A program made the position numbers and the translations under genes. The notes under the pieces were generated by a model. That model searched no databases, was not told the DNA's origin, and saw only the letters and a list, made by a program, of their open reading frames with translations. A stretch of DNA of 45,984 bases from Planctomycetota bacterium (lineage in GTDB: Bacteria; Planctomycetota; Phycisphaerae; Phycisphaerales; SM1A02): contig JACNLO010000042.1 in assembly GCA_014381555.1 (NCBI GenBank), forward strand, positions 1 to 45,984, read 5' to 3'. This document shows, in pieces, positions 1 through 7,906 of the stretch. Position 1 is the first letter of the stretch. Every line of letters starts with the position of its first letter.

Positions 1-1
1 A

Positions 2-76
2 CGGGCTGTAGCGCAGCTTGGTTAGCGCGCCTGACTGGGGGTCAGGAGGTCGGAGGTTCAAATCCTCTCAGCCCGA
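2..76 (+). tRNA. tRNA-Pro (anticodon GGG)
   Basis: The cloverleaf can be folded by eye. The acceptor arm CGGGCTG (2-8) pairs with CAGCCCG (69-75), and A76 is the discriminator. The anticodon stem CCTGA/TCAGG closes a 7-nt loop with GGG at 37-39, which reads CCC/CCU proline codons. The T-arm contains GGTTCAAATCC. CCA is not encoded. The 3' end (74-76) is shared with the first arm of a long perfect hairpin that follows at once. Confidence 0.95.
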
Positions 77-199
77 CTACGAAGAAACAACGAAGCCATG
101 CTTCGTTGTTTCTTCGTAGTCGTAAAAGCATGCGAAACGCACGCTGGACGATTCGTCAGTTTCAACAGCAAAACTGTTGAAAGTGTCAAATCCTCTCAG
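58..199. repeat. 14-bp direct repeat of the tRNA-Pro 3' part
   Basis: The 14 bases TCAAATCCTCTCAG at 58-71, inside the T-arm and acceptor of tRNA-Pro, recur exactly at 186-199. The two copies are 128 bp apart. A partial tRNA 3' end repeated a short distance downstream is the usual footprint of site-specific integration into a tRNA gene. Here the enclosed DNA holds only hairpins and no integrase, so if it is an att duplication the element is a relic. Partial tRNA duplication by slippage is the other explanation. Confidence 0.45.
74..182 (+). other. Chain of four hairpins after tRNA-Pro; possible structured RNA or mobile-element relic
   Basis: Four inverted repeats follow in close order. The first is a perfect 22-bp stem, 74-95 with 101-122, with a 5-nt loop. 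The second is TGCG/CGCA at 131-141. The third is GACG/CGTC at 147-157. The fourth is a perfect 9-bp stem, 160-168 with 174-182, with loop CAAAA. There is no T-run after any of them, so they do not look like ordinary intrinsic terminators. The first stem uses the last bases of the tRNA and could compete with acceptor folding or mark 3' processing. No coding frame fits the stretch. Confidence 0.4.
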
Positions 200-229
200 A
201 AGTGAGAAACCTCCCCCCACTAGAAATCA

Positions 230-667
230 TTATTTGTACGGATATTTTGAATCTCTCTGGATTCGAATCTCGCTCGCAGGGATGAGTTTGCCAGAATCCA
301 TTCCGGGACATGGCGTTTCTTTTTTGGCTCTGTGCCAATCTGTCTCAGAGCTAAGATTTTCTGGCCAGAATGGCCACGTTCTACATTGAGATGGGCGGGC
401 TTCATACAACAAACAACTCGGTTTTTTTGTCTTGCGATTAAGAAAAACACAGTCGTATTTACCATCTATTGAGTTCTCTCTCAAAGACCACCTAGTGCCC
501 ACCATTCGGGTATATCGTTGGTAAAAAGTCTCAACCGCCAGATTAAGTTTTTTCGCCATAGCTCGACCTTCTTCATCATTGAACCATACGGCACCTGGTG
601 GGCCAGTACAGCAATTACCGCTCTGCATGCAAGAAAAACAAAGACCGTCTTCAAACCAATCGCTCAT
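230..667 (-). CDS. YkgJ-family cysteine cluster protein
   Basis: This 145-aa protein belongs to the YkgJ-type zinc/iron-chelating cysteine cluster family, whose biochemical role is not settled. The N-terminal cysteines are in the pattern CFSC-x5-CC (residues 10-20). Later come a Cys in the Asp-Cys-Val segment, a PSCLLY Cys and RPSQCRTWPFW, all typical spacings for the family, followed by a final Cys near the C-terminus. There is no signal peptide or membrane segment, so it should be cytosolic. The start ATG has no clear Shine-Dalgarno. TAGGAT lies 7 nt upstream (675-680), which suggests a leaderless transcript. It is divergent from the NSS transporter with a 75-bp gap. The family call is firm; the function is unknown. 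Confidence 0.8.
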   Translation of the reverse strand: MSDWFEDGLCFSCMQSGNCCTGPPGAVWFNDEEGRAMAKKLNLAVETFYQRYTRMVGTRWSLRENSIDGKYDCVFLNRKTKKPSCLLYEARPSQCRTWPFWPENLSSETDWHRAKKETPCPGMDSGKLIPASEIRIQRDSKYPYK

Positions 668-674
668 AGATTAC

Positions 675-680
675 ATCCTA
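675..680 (-). promoter_or_regulatory. -10 box TAGGAT, 7 nt before the YkgJ-family start
   Basis: On the minus strand TAGGAT is followed by seven bases and then the ATG. A -10 box in this place puts the transcription start at or next to the A of the start codon, so the mRNA would have no leader. No convincing -35 is visible. Confidence 0.4.
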
Positions 681-742
681 TATCAAAAATCACACTACAC
701 ACCGGTATCTAAGGTCGGTATCATCGTAACTAAGGAGTTTAT

Positions 743-2125
743 ATGGCACAGGAACGTGGACATTGGTCATCTCGATTTGGATTCATTTTGGCAGCAGCTG
801 GTTCTGCTGTTGGTTTGGGGAACATTTGGAAATTTCCATATATCACTGGAGAAAATGGTGGAGGTTGGTTTGTTCTAATTTACCTCGGCTGCATTGCAAT
901 AGTTGGCTTACCAATAATGATGGCAGAAGTTCTGATTGGCCGATCCTCTCAACTTTCACCAGTTGGTGCATTTCGTAAGTTCTCACATGGCGGAAGCCCT
1001 TGGATGGGGATCGGTTGGCTTGGAGTACTTGCTGCTTTCGTAATTCTAAGTTACTACTCCATAGTTGCAGGGTGGGCAATGCATTACACTTGGCTTTCAG
1101 TTTCATCTGGGTTTGCCGAAATGGAGACCGATGCTATTGGCGCTCTATTTGGATCAGTATATGAAAACCCATGGATTAACATTGGTTGGCACGCTGCATT
1201 CATGGCAATCACCATAGCTATTGTTGCAAAAGGTGTACACGGTGGAATTGAACTTGCAAGCCGAGTACTTATGCCAGTACTCTTTATCATCCTTTTAGTT
1301 CTCCTGATTTATGCTGCTACTAGCGACGGTTTTGCACAAGCTTTCAAGTTTATTTTTATGCCTGACACATCCAAACTAACTGGAGCGTCTGTCCTTGAAG
1401 CACTTGGCCATAGTTTCTTTACACTTAGTTTAGGAATGGGCGCAATGATTACTTATGGCAGTTATCTTCACAAGAAAGACGACTTGGTCTCAACATCTAT
1501 TACTATCGCCATCCTTGATACTGGGGTTGCTCTTGTTGCCTGCCTAGTACTTTTTCCAATTATTTTCTCAGTCGGAATGGATCCTGCAGCGGGTCCTGGT
1601 CTTGTTTTTGTAAGCATTCCAATCGCATTTAGCCAAATGGCTGGCGGAGCAATTCTAGCGCCACTATTCTTCTTACTTCTAACTTTTGCGGCTCTTACCA
1701 GTGCAATCTCACTGCTTGAAGTTGCTGTTGCATATTTTGTAGATGAGATAAAAATTCCACGAGTTATCGCCACCGTAATGACTGGTGTTGTCATTTTCAT
1801 TTTTGGCATTCCATCGGCCTTAAGCGGAGGCACTGCACTCTTTGGAAGTGGTTTTTCTGATATGACCCAGTCCATCTTCGGAGAAGGTGATGGTAAAAAT
1901 TGGTTTGATTTATTTGATTATCTTGCAAGCAACTGGATGTTGCCACTTGGTGGCTTGGGTATAGCTGTCTTTGTTGCTTGGAGAATGGGCGACAAAGCAC
2001 GCGAAGAGGGTTTCAAGACCAGTAATCATTTGGGCAAAATGTATTGGGGATGGGTCTTTTTACTTCGGTACATTGTGCCAATTGGGGTACTGGCTGTCTT
2101 TTTACACGCAATTGGTATTATCTAA
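743..2125 (+). CDS. Sodium-dependent transporter, NSS (SNF) family
   Basis: This inner-membrane Na+-coupled amino-acid importer has 460 aa and about 11-12 hydrophobic helices, the usual bacterial NSS (LeuT-like) size. The unwound TM1 motif is clear at residues 17-32 (AAAGSAVGLGNIWKFP) and is followed by GENGGG. In this family that segment lines the Na+ and substrate sites. Later helices show the TM6-like GHSFFTLSLGMGAMITYGSY stretch. The start is fixed by TAAGGAG at 731-737, six bases before the ATG. The next gene, an alanine/Na+ symporter, starts 15 bp after the stop, so the two are probably co-transcribed and both serve amino-acid uptake. The substrate cannot be told from sequence. Confidence 0.9.
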   Translation: MAQERGHWSSRFGFILAAAGSAVGLGNIWKFPYITGENGGGWFVLIYLGCIAIVGLPIMMAEVLIGRSSQLSPVGAFRKFSHGGSPWMGIGWLGVLAAFVILSYYSIVAGWAMHYTWLSVSSGFAEMETDAIGALFGSVYENPWINIGWHAAFMAITIAIVAKGVHGGIELASRVLMPVLFIILLVLLIYAATSDGFAQAFKFIFMPDTSKLTGASVLEALGHSFFTLSLGMGAMITYGSYLHKKDDLVSTSITIAILDTGVALVACLVLFPIIFSVGMDPAAGPGLVFVSIPIAFSQMAGGAILAPLFFLLLTFAALTSAISLLEVAVAYFVDEIKIPRVIATVMTGVVIFIFGIPSALSGGTALFGSGFSDMTQSIFGEGDGKNWFDLFDYLASNWMLPLGGLGIAVFVAWRMGDKAREEGFKTSNHLGKMYWGWVFLLRYIVPIGVLAVFLHAIGII

Positions 2126-2140
2126 CACAAGGAAAGTTTT

Positions 2141-3844
2141 ATGGAATCATTGATGCAGTTCGTAGATAAAATCAACGGAGTACTCTGGGACAATAGCGTG
2201 CTTTACATCTTGCTTGGAGTTGGTGTTCTATTCACTGTCTGGACAGTGTTTGGTCAATACAAAGCATTAACGCATGGTGTTGCAGTAATACGCGGTGTAT
2301 ATGATCGAAAAGATGACCCTGGAGCCATTAATCACTTCCAAGCACTGTCTGCTGCCCTTTCTGCAACTGTTGGGCTTGGAAATATAGGTGGTGTTGCAAT
2401 TGCGATTGCACTTGGTGGACCTGGTGCTGTTTTCTGGATGTGGATTGTTGGATTCTTTGGAATGGCAATCAAGATGACAGAGGTCACACAATCGATGCTT
2501 TTCCGGAATACCGATGATCCTGATAATCCACACGGTGGCCCTATGTGGGTTGCGTCTGTAGGTCTTGCAAAATTCCATCCATCACTTAAACCACTTGGAG
2601 TATTCATAGGTGGCATTTTCTGTATTACCCTTCTCATCTCCACAATTACAGGCGGAAATATGTTCCAGTCCTGGAACGTTGCTGAAGTTACAGAAATGAA
2701 CTTTGGAGTCCCAAGCCCAGTTACTGGAGTTGTCCTTGCTGTTCTTGTTGGACTTGTGATTGTTGGAGGAATTAAACGAATCGGTGCTGTTGCCGGTCGC
2801 CTTGTCCCTTTTATGTGCGCGATTTACTTGCTCATTGGACTAGTGGTAATACTAATGACAATAGACAAACTTCCAAGTGCTTTTGGAGCCATATTCAAAG
2901 GAGCATTTAGTCCAACTGAGGGGCAAAATGCTTTTGTTGGCGGCACAGTTGGATATGCGTTTTTGATTGGAATGAAAAGAGCGCTATTTTCAAATGAAGC
3001 AGGTCAGGGCTCAGCACCAATCGCACACTCCGCAGCAAAAACGGATGAACCAGCACGTGAAGGTGTGGTGGCAGGTCTCGGTCCTTTCATTGACACAATC
3101 GTTGTATGCACTATGACAGCACTTGTCATCATTATGAGCGGAGCATGGAACCGTGCTCCTGATGGTACATTCGATGCTTCTGCGATTACCTATTCACAAT
3201 CCCAAGATGGTTGGACAATCAACACTCCACCTCTTTCAGAGAGTGATTCATGGCGCGAAGGTGATGAAACCGTCTTCTGTGTTCTTGAATCTAGTGATGG
3301 AAGCAGAGAAAAACTAACTGGAAATGTTTCCATAGATGGCGACTCATTCGTCGTCAACTGGAACGTAAGTGATTCATTTACTTCCCAGCCAAGCATGCTA
3401 GATTACGGTGTTTATGCAAACTTGCCTGGGGCATCTCTAACAAGCCACGCCTTTGACCGAATCATTCCTGAAAGTGGACGATGGCTAGTTACTCTGGCTG
3501 CTTGGCTATTTGCAATTTCGACCATGATTTCTTGGAGTTATTACGGTGAACAGGGAATTGTTTACTTGCTAGGTTCTTGGGCGGTACTACCCTACAAAGT
3601 AATTTATTGTTTGCTTGCTGTCATCGCTACAGTTGGAATCATCACAACAGACGCTGCGCTCGATGCATTGACTGGTCTTGGAACTGGTGTGATGCTCTTT
3701 GCAAACGTACCAATTATGCTTATCTTTGGGTTTGCAACTATGAAGGTTTATCACAAGTACATGGCAAAACTTAAAGCTGGCGAATTCCCAAAACATGATG
3801 CACCATCTATCGAAGATGTTGTTTCAGGTCACGATGTAGAATAA
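2141..3844 (+). CDS. Sodium:alanine/amino acid symporter, AGCS family, with a large loop insert
   Basis: This membrane symporter moves alanine or glycine with Na+. The family signature region is visible at residues 65-110 (FQALSAALSATVGLGNIGGVAI), with GGPGAVFWMWI after it, and the conserved SNEAGQGSAPIAH lies near residue 285. At 567 aa it is about 100 residues longer than a usual AGCS protein. The extra length is a hydrophilic block at about residues 335-445, between two membrane helices. It starts after the helix ending IIMSGAW and is rich in Ser, Asp and Glu. The RBS AAGGAAAG precedes the ATG. It lies 15 bp behind the NSS gene, and its stop abuts the lpxB stop on the other strand. An alanine dehydrogenase gene 8 kb away would use its substrate. 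Confidence 0.88.
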   Translation: MESLMQFVDKINGVLWDNSVLYILLGVGVLFTVWTVFGQYKALTHGVAVIRGVYDRKDDPGAINHFQALSAALSATVGLGNIGGVAIAIALGGPGAVFWMWIVGFFGMAIKMTEVTQSMLFRNTDDPDNPHGGPMWVASVGLAKFHPSLKPLGVFIGGIFCITLLISTITGGNMFQSWNVAEVTEMNFGVPSPVTGVVLAVLVGLVIVGGIKRIGAVAGRLVPFMCAIYLLIGLVVILMTIDKLPSAFGAIFKGAFSPTEGQNAFVGGTVGYAFLIGMKRALFSNEAGQGSAPIAHSAAKTDEPAREGVVAGLGPFIDTIVVCTMTALVIIMSGAWNRAPDGTFDASAITYSQSQDGWTINTPPLSESDSWREGDETVFCVLESSDGSREKLTGNVSIDGDSFVVNWNVSDSFTSQPSMLDYGVYANLPGASLTSHAFDRIIPESGRWLVTLAAWLFAISTMISWSYYGEQGIVYLLGSWAVLPYKVIYCLLAVIATVGIITTDAALDALTGLGTGVMLFANVPIMLIFGFATMKVYHKYMAKLKAGEFPKHDAPSIEDVVSGHDVE

Positions 3845-4948
3845 TTATTCAGCAAATTTTAAGATACATTCTGCCGCCTCCACTGAAGGGCTGTGGTTTT
3901 TGTATTCTTGAGAATACGCCAAAAGTTCTTTGCGCATCTTAGTCATAATTTCATTATCACTTAGTAAATCTAGCGCATTATCTGCAATCTTGTAAGAAAT
4001 GTTTCCACAAGGGATGAACTCTGGAACAATTTGTTTTCCGGCAATCAAGTTTGGCAACAAACGGTAAGGAGTTGTCAACATAATTTTTGAACCAAGCATC
4101 GACAATGGATTCACTTTGTACATCCCAATCATTGGCGTGCCGGCATTCATCACATGCAAAGAAACCGTACCTGAAACGCTTAGTGCTAAATCGCCCCACC
4201 CCAAAACAGTTGGCAATTCGTCAGCAATTATTTGCAAATCGTTTGCATAAGGTTTCACTCGTTCAACATCCTCAGCACGGCACGCAATAACGGCTTCTGT
4301 TGTTGGGTGCTCCAAACAAATCCTACTTAATATGGCTTGTTGCAACGGTAAGTTTTTTTTAATCTCGCTCTTACGTGAACCGGGAAGAAGGACAATGTTT
4401 GGTTCGCCGTTTGGCAGGTTAAGATCTTTCACCTCTTGTTTAACCATTGCAGGATGTCCAATGAACGTTGCGGGCATTCCCCTTGACTCAAACCAATCTG
4501 GTTCAAAGGGAAGCAAACACATTACGTGGTCACTGAGTCGTTTCATTTTTTTGATTCGCCAGGGTGCCCACGCCCAGAGTTGAGGTGCAGCAAGATGTAC
4601 CACGTTACATCCGTGCTTCTTTGCAATTTTACAAACCGGCCAATTTGCTGCAGGCGAGTCAACTGCAACAACAACGTCTGGTTTGTTGGAAGCAATCCAC
4701 TTTCCGACAACATCGACGAGACGCTTAATTCGTTTAATTTCAGTTATCGCACCAACTCCCATTGCGGCTTCTTTTGTTGTGTGTGCAAGAAGATTGACCC
4801 CAGCGCTTTCCATCAATGAGCCACCTAGACCAACCACATTAATTGTGCTGTCGATTTCCTTAATGCCTTTAGCAGCCATAGAACCAAGAGCGTCTCCGCT
4901 TGGCTCAAATGCAGTCATCAAGATTGTTTTTGATTTGTTCGATTTCAT
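3845..4948 (-). CDS. lpxB: Lipid-A-disaccharide synthase
   Basis: LpxB condenses UDP-2,3-diacylglucosamine with 2,3-diacylglucosamine 1-phosphate to give the lipid A disaccharide, at the inner face of the inner membrane. The protein is 367 aa, normal for the family. The N-terminal EPSGDALG corresponds to the family GE.SGD motif. Other landmarks are DSPAANW, HLAAPQLWAWAPWRIKK, the GHP segment, and LLPGSRKSEIKKNLP, a nucleotide-sugar loop of GT-B enzymes. The ATG at 4948 is preferred; an in-frame TTG nine bases upstream is the alternative. No strong Shine-Dalgarno is seen for either. It is divergent from aspS with 43 bp between the starts and meets the AGCS gene tail to tail with no gap. It shows that this organism makes lipid A. 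Confidence 0.92.
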   Translation of the reverse strand: MKSNKSKTILMTAFEPSGDALGSMAAKGIKEIDSTINVVGLGGSLMESAGVNLLAHTTKEAAMGVGAITEIKRIKRLVDVVGKWIASNKPDVVVAVDSPAANWPVCKIAKKHGCNVVHLAAPQLWAWAPWRIKKMKRLSDHVMCLLPFEPDWFESRGMPATFIGHPAMVKQEVKDLNLPNGEPNIVLLPGSRKSEIKKNLPLQQAILSRICLEHPTTEAVIACRAEDVERVKPYANDLQIIADELPTVLGWGDLALSVSGTVSLHVMNAGTPMIGMYKVNPLSMLGSKIMLTTPYRLLPNLIAGKQIVPEFIPCGNISYKIADNALDLLSDNEIMTKMRKELLAYSQEYKNHSPSVEAAECILKFAE

Positions 4949-4979
4949 CTGTATCAAATGCGGGTGTTCGCGGGTCTGA

Positions 4980-4986
4980 TACGATA
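4980..4986. promoter_or_regulatory. Symmetric -10 element TACGATA between lpxB and aspS
   Basis: On the plus strand TACGAT (4980-4985) ends six bases before the aspS ATG, as for a leaderless mRNA. On the minus strand the same DNA shifted by one base (4981-4986) reads TATCGT, a possible -10 for lpxB with a short leader. One TANNNTA core could therefore drive both genes. Confidence 0.4.
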
Positions 4987-4991
4987 CCCGA

Positions 4992-6782
4992 ATGCTGAAA
5001 AGAACATGTACATGTGGCGAGCCACGGAAGAATAATTCCGGTGAGACGATTACACTCAGTGGATGGATAAATACTTACCGCGACCAAGGTAAGGGGCTTG
5101 TTTTTATCGATTTACGTGACCGATACGGGATGACCCAAGTCGTTTTTGACGCCGAAGACACCCCCACCGAAGTGATGGATGCGGGAAGTACATTAAGGCG
5201 AGAAGATGTCATAAGCGTTACTGGTGAGATACGGCTACGTGATGGAAAACCAAATGCAAGATTAGCAACTGGTGAGATTGAACTAGTCGCTAAAGATATC
5301 GAAGTCATCAACCGAACTGCTAAGTTACCTATTCTCCCTGATGACCATGATGCCGACAAAATTGGTGAAGAACATCGGCTCAAGTACCGCTACATTGATT
5401 TGCGCAGACCCGCGATGCAAAAAATTCTGAAATTGCGCCATCAAATTACACAGTTCACTCGAAACTTTTTTGCTAGCAACGATTTTCTTGAAATCGAAAC
5501 CCCACTGCTTATTACTCCAACACCTGAAGGTGCTCGAGACTTCATTGTCCCATCAAGACATCAAGAAGGTTGCTGGTATGCCCTTCCTCAAAGCCCACAG
5601 ATTTTTAAACAAATTTTGATGGTTGCTGGCTGTGATAAGTACTTGCAAATTTGCAAATGTTTGCGCGACGAAGATCCTCGGGCAGATCGCCAAGCAGAGT
5701 TCACGCAAATTGACCTTGAAATGAGTTTTGTCGACCAAGATGATGTGTTAGCTATTATGAGCGAATTCGCAACTGGTCTATACAAAGAAGTTGGCGGCAT
5801 TGATTTAGGCGACCTTCCGCACATCTCGTGGAAAGATGCGATGGACAAATACGGTTCAGATCGACCTGACACACGTTTTGATTTGCAATTGCAAGATGTC
5901 ACCGAACTCGCTTCAAAAACAGATTTCAAAGTCTTTAATGAAGCATGTGAGTCCGGAGGAAATGTCAAAGCAATGCGAGTTCCTGGTGGGGCAGAAAAAC
6001 TTTCCCGCAAAAAGACCGACGCGTTTGCTGAAGTAGCAAAAACATACGGCGCTGGCGGCCTTCCAGTCGTGAAATACGAAGGCGGTAAATTTGTCACTGG
6101 TGTTGCAAAGTTTGTAGAACCTATAAAGGAAGAACTTGTGCAAGCCCTTGGGCTTGAAGACGGAGATATCGTCATGTTTGGGGTTGGTTCTTACCGCGTT
6201 GCATGCACGTCTCTTGGAGAAGTTCGTTTGGCGGTTGCAAAAGAGTTGGACTTGATTCCAAAAGGACTATTCCGTGGTTTATGGGTGATTGATTTTCCAA
6301 TGTTTGATTGGAACGAAGAGGGACAGCGCTGGGTAAGCGAACACCATCCGTTCACTGCTCCACTTGAATCTCACCTAGATATTCTTGAAAGCGATCCTGA
6401 GAATTGTTTATCATCTGGTTACGACCTTGTTATCAATGGCGCGGAAGTCGGTGGCGGTTCGATTCGTATTCACACCCCAGAAATTCAATCCAAAGTTTTT
6501 GGTTTGCTTGGTTTGTCACAAGAAGAAGCGGAAGATAAATTCGGATTCTTGCTCAACGCCCTTAGGTTTGGAGCACCTCCACACGGGGGCGTTGCGTTTG
6601 GCCTTGACCGCTTGGTCATGATGATGATTGGCACCGACAACATTCGCGACGTTATTGCGTTTCCAAAGACACAAACTGGCGCTGATCTTATGTGCGAAGC
6701 CCCAGGAATTGCTGATCCAAATCAACTTGATGAACTTGGCATCATTATGCGTGAACCAGTTCAGACCACAGAGCCAGCGTAA
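4992..6782 (+). CDS. aspS: Aspartate-tRNA ligase
   Basis: This 596-aa class II synthetase charges tRNA with aspartate in the cytosol and is of the long bacterial type. The order is an N-terminal OB-fold anticodon-binding domain (about residues 1-110, with LSGWINTYRDQGKGLVFIDL), the class II core split by a GAD insertion (about 290-400), and motif 3 GVAFGLDRL near the end. Motif 2 reads CLRDEDPRADRQAEFTQID, with Leu where most enzymes have Phe before RDED. Whether it also charges tRNA-Asn cannot be decided here; no gatCAB or asnS is in the window. The ATG at 4992 has no Shine-Dalgarno and sits six bases after TACGAT. The 3' end overlaps the convergent asparagine-synthetase-like gene by 38 bp. 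Confidence 0.96.
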   Translation: MLKRTCTCGEPRKNNSGETITLSGWINTYRDQGKGLVFIDLRDRYGMTQVVFDAEDTPTEVMDAGSTLRREDVISVTGEIRLRDGKPNARLATGEIELVAKDIEVINRTAKLPILPDDHDADKIGEEHRLKYRYIDLRRPAMQKILKLRHQITQFTRNFFASNDFLEIETPLLITPTPEGARDFIVPSRHQEGCWYALPQSPQIFKQILMVAGCDKYLQICKCLRDEDPRADRQAEFTQIDLEMSFVDQDDVLAIMSEFATGLYKEVGGIDLGDLPHISWKDAMDKYGSDRPDTRFDLQLQDVTELASKTDFKVFNEACESGGNVKAMRVPGGAEKLSRKKTDAFAEVAKTYGAGGLPVVKYEGGKFVTGVAKFVEPIKEELVQALGLEDGDIVMFGVGSYRVACTSLGEVRLAVAKELDLIPKGLFRGLWVIDFPMFDWNEEGQRWVSEHHPFTAPLESHLDILESDPENCLSSGYDLVINGAEVGGGSIRIHTPEIQSKVFGLLGLSQEEAEDKFGFLLNALRFGAPPHGGVAFGLDRLVMMMIGTDNIRDVIAFPKTQTGADLMCEAPGIADPNQLDELGIIMREPVQTTEPA

Positions 6783-7887
6783 GCAATGCAAATAATTGTT
6801 GAGCATTGTCTGCGTCTCCATTTCGATGAGCGTCAAATAATGCAGTAACCGCACTATGGTCAACTGGAATATCTGCGATTCGATTCGATGTCAACATGTC
6901 TCCTGCAAGTTGTCCCAAACTACTCTGAGGATTTCGAAGCCATGATGAAAGCGGAAAGTCTATCGGTTGCATCGGATTTCGTTTAGAAGTTAGAAAGAGT
7001 TCAAGGTCTACATGATTAGCAATTGCACGGAGCGCAATGCTCCTTGATGATTGGTATTCTTTTGGGTTCACTTTCACTCCAGATTGTGGGGGAAGCAAGC
7101 GTTGCAAAATTTCACTGTATTTCTTTTGCTTCTGTTCTGATAAAAGCAGACCATCGTAAATTGGCATCCCCTCCTCTTTCGCAAATCGATATTGCCACAA
7201 CGTTGAGAGTAGCGAAGAATCTGCGAATGGTTTTCCAAGTACGTTCACGAGAGTTTGAAGATCTTCTGCTGGTGTTCCAGATATATCACATTCAACTGAA
7301 CTCACTTTTGGAATTGAATCTATATCGAAGTGCTCCACTGGAATGGAACAAACTGGCAAGAGAAGTGCTCCTCCCTCATTTGCAAAACCGAATTGAAGAA
7401 ATTCTTGAACTCCTTGAGAATAACATTCGCTCGCCAAATCGAGTTCATTCGCAATTCGAAGCAGTGGTAATGGATTTGAACAAAACACGAACCCATCCCC
7501 AGCTTCAGCCAAATCAAGCCAATACAGGGGAATCGCACCCGTACCCTTCCGAAAAAGTTCTAGCGAAAGAGTTTTCGCTTCCCAATGAGCAAAAGCACAT
7601 TCACCAGCCATATTTCCATCAACAACCCACATTTCATCCTCTGAGGTTACCTCTGAGGTAACCTCAGAGGTAACCTCAGAGGACGACACAGAGGTTGCCT
7701 CAGAGGTAACTGGTGGCTGGGTACTCAGGAGGATTATCGTGAGAGTGCCGGCATTTGTCTCAATGGAGTCTTCAAATGTCCAATTCGTACCCGAGGAGCA
7801 GAGCAGCAGTGTTTCCTCAAGTAGTGATTGCCAATGATGAGGAACTTCACGTCCATCTCGCCTTATAACGCCTGCAATACCGCTCAT
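6745..7887 (-). CDS. Asparagine-synthetase-like protein, shortened, catalytic residues lost
   Basis: The N-terminal ~200 aa match a class II glutamine amidotransferase (Ntn) domain as in AsnB: MSGIAGVIRRDG at the start, a GECAFAHWEAK stretch, LFRKGTGAIPLYW and FVFCSNPLPLLR. Residue 2 is Ser instead of the nucleophilic Cys. After about residue 210 the sequence jumps to KPFADSSLLST (about 219), the middle of the synthetase domain, and ends with the typical AsnB tail (FPLSSWLRNP..., ALFDAHRNGD..., LLTLALWSELV). The SGG-DS pyrophosphatase loop and SGDGADE motif are absent, and 380 aa is far below the usual ~600. Residues 58-82 hold a Ser-Glu-Val-Thr repeat. The start is set by TACCCT 7 nt upstream. 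It is either an inactive relative with a binding role or a decayed gene that kept its frame. Confidence 0.7.
   Translation of the reverse strand: MSGIAGVIRRDGREVPHHWQSLLEETLLLCSSGTNWTFEDSIETNAGTLTIILLSTQPPVTSEATSVSSSEVTSEVTSEVTSEDEMWVVDGNMAGECAFAHWEAKTLSLELFRKGTGAIPLYWLDLAEAGDGFVFCSNPLPLLRIANELDLASECYSQGVQEFLQFGFANEGGALLLPVCSIPVEHFDIDSIPKVSSVECDISGTPAEDLQTLVNVLGKPFADSSLLSTLWQYRFAKEEGMPIYDGLLLSEQKQKKYSEILQRLLPPQSGVKVNPKEYQSSRSIALRAIANHVDLELFLTSKRNPMQPIDFPLSSWLRNPQSSLGQLAGDMLTSNRIADIPVDHSAVTALFDAHRNGDADNAQQLFALLTLALWSELVHA
7637..7712 (-). repeat. Perfect 21-bp inverted repeat and 12-bp tandem units inside the asparagine-synthetase-like gene
   Basis: Arms 7637-7657 and 7663-7683 are exact reverse complements around the 5-nt loop GTAAC. 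The block is made of 12-bp units containing CAGAGGTAACCT, with a further degenerate copy up to about 7712. In the protein it encodes Ser-Glu-Val-Thr repeats. The RNA of either strand would fold into a strong hairpin. Confidence 0.85.
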
Positions 7888-7893
7888 TTCGGA

Positions 7894-7900
7894 TAGGGTA
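7894..7900. promoter_or_regulatory. Superimposed divergent -10 boxes TAGGGTA
   Basis: The two start codons (7887 on minus, 7907 on plus) are only 19 bp apart. On plus, TAGGGT (7894-7899) ends 7 nt before the ATG. On minus, TACCCT (7900-7895) ends 7 nt before the ATG. There is no room for leaders, so both mRNAs should be leaderless, with -35 contacts lying inside the opposite gene. Confidence 0.5.
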
Positions 7901-7906
7901 CAACGC

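Noticed and set aside
5588-6175. Long antisense frame inside aspS (and a similar one inside nadK at 22742-23332)
   Set aside because: Both lie fully inside strongly conserved genes on the other strand, and the residue composition (Ser/Ile-rich) is that of a reversed coding frame.
7023-7661. Plus-strand frame of 212 codons opposite the asparagine-synthetase-like gene
   Set aside because: The minus-strand reading has clear homology over the same bases. The plus reading has no motif and no start signal.
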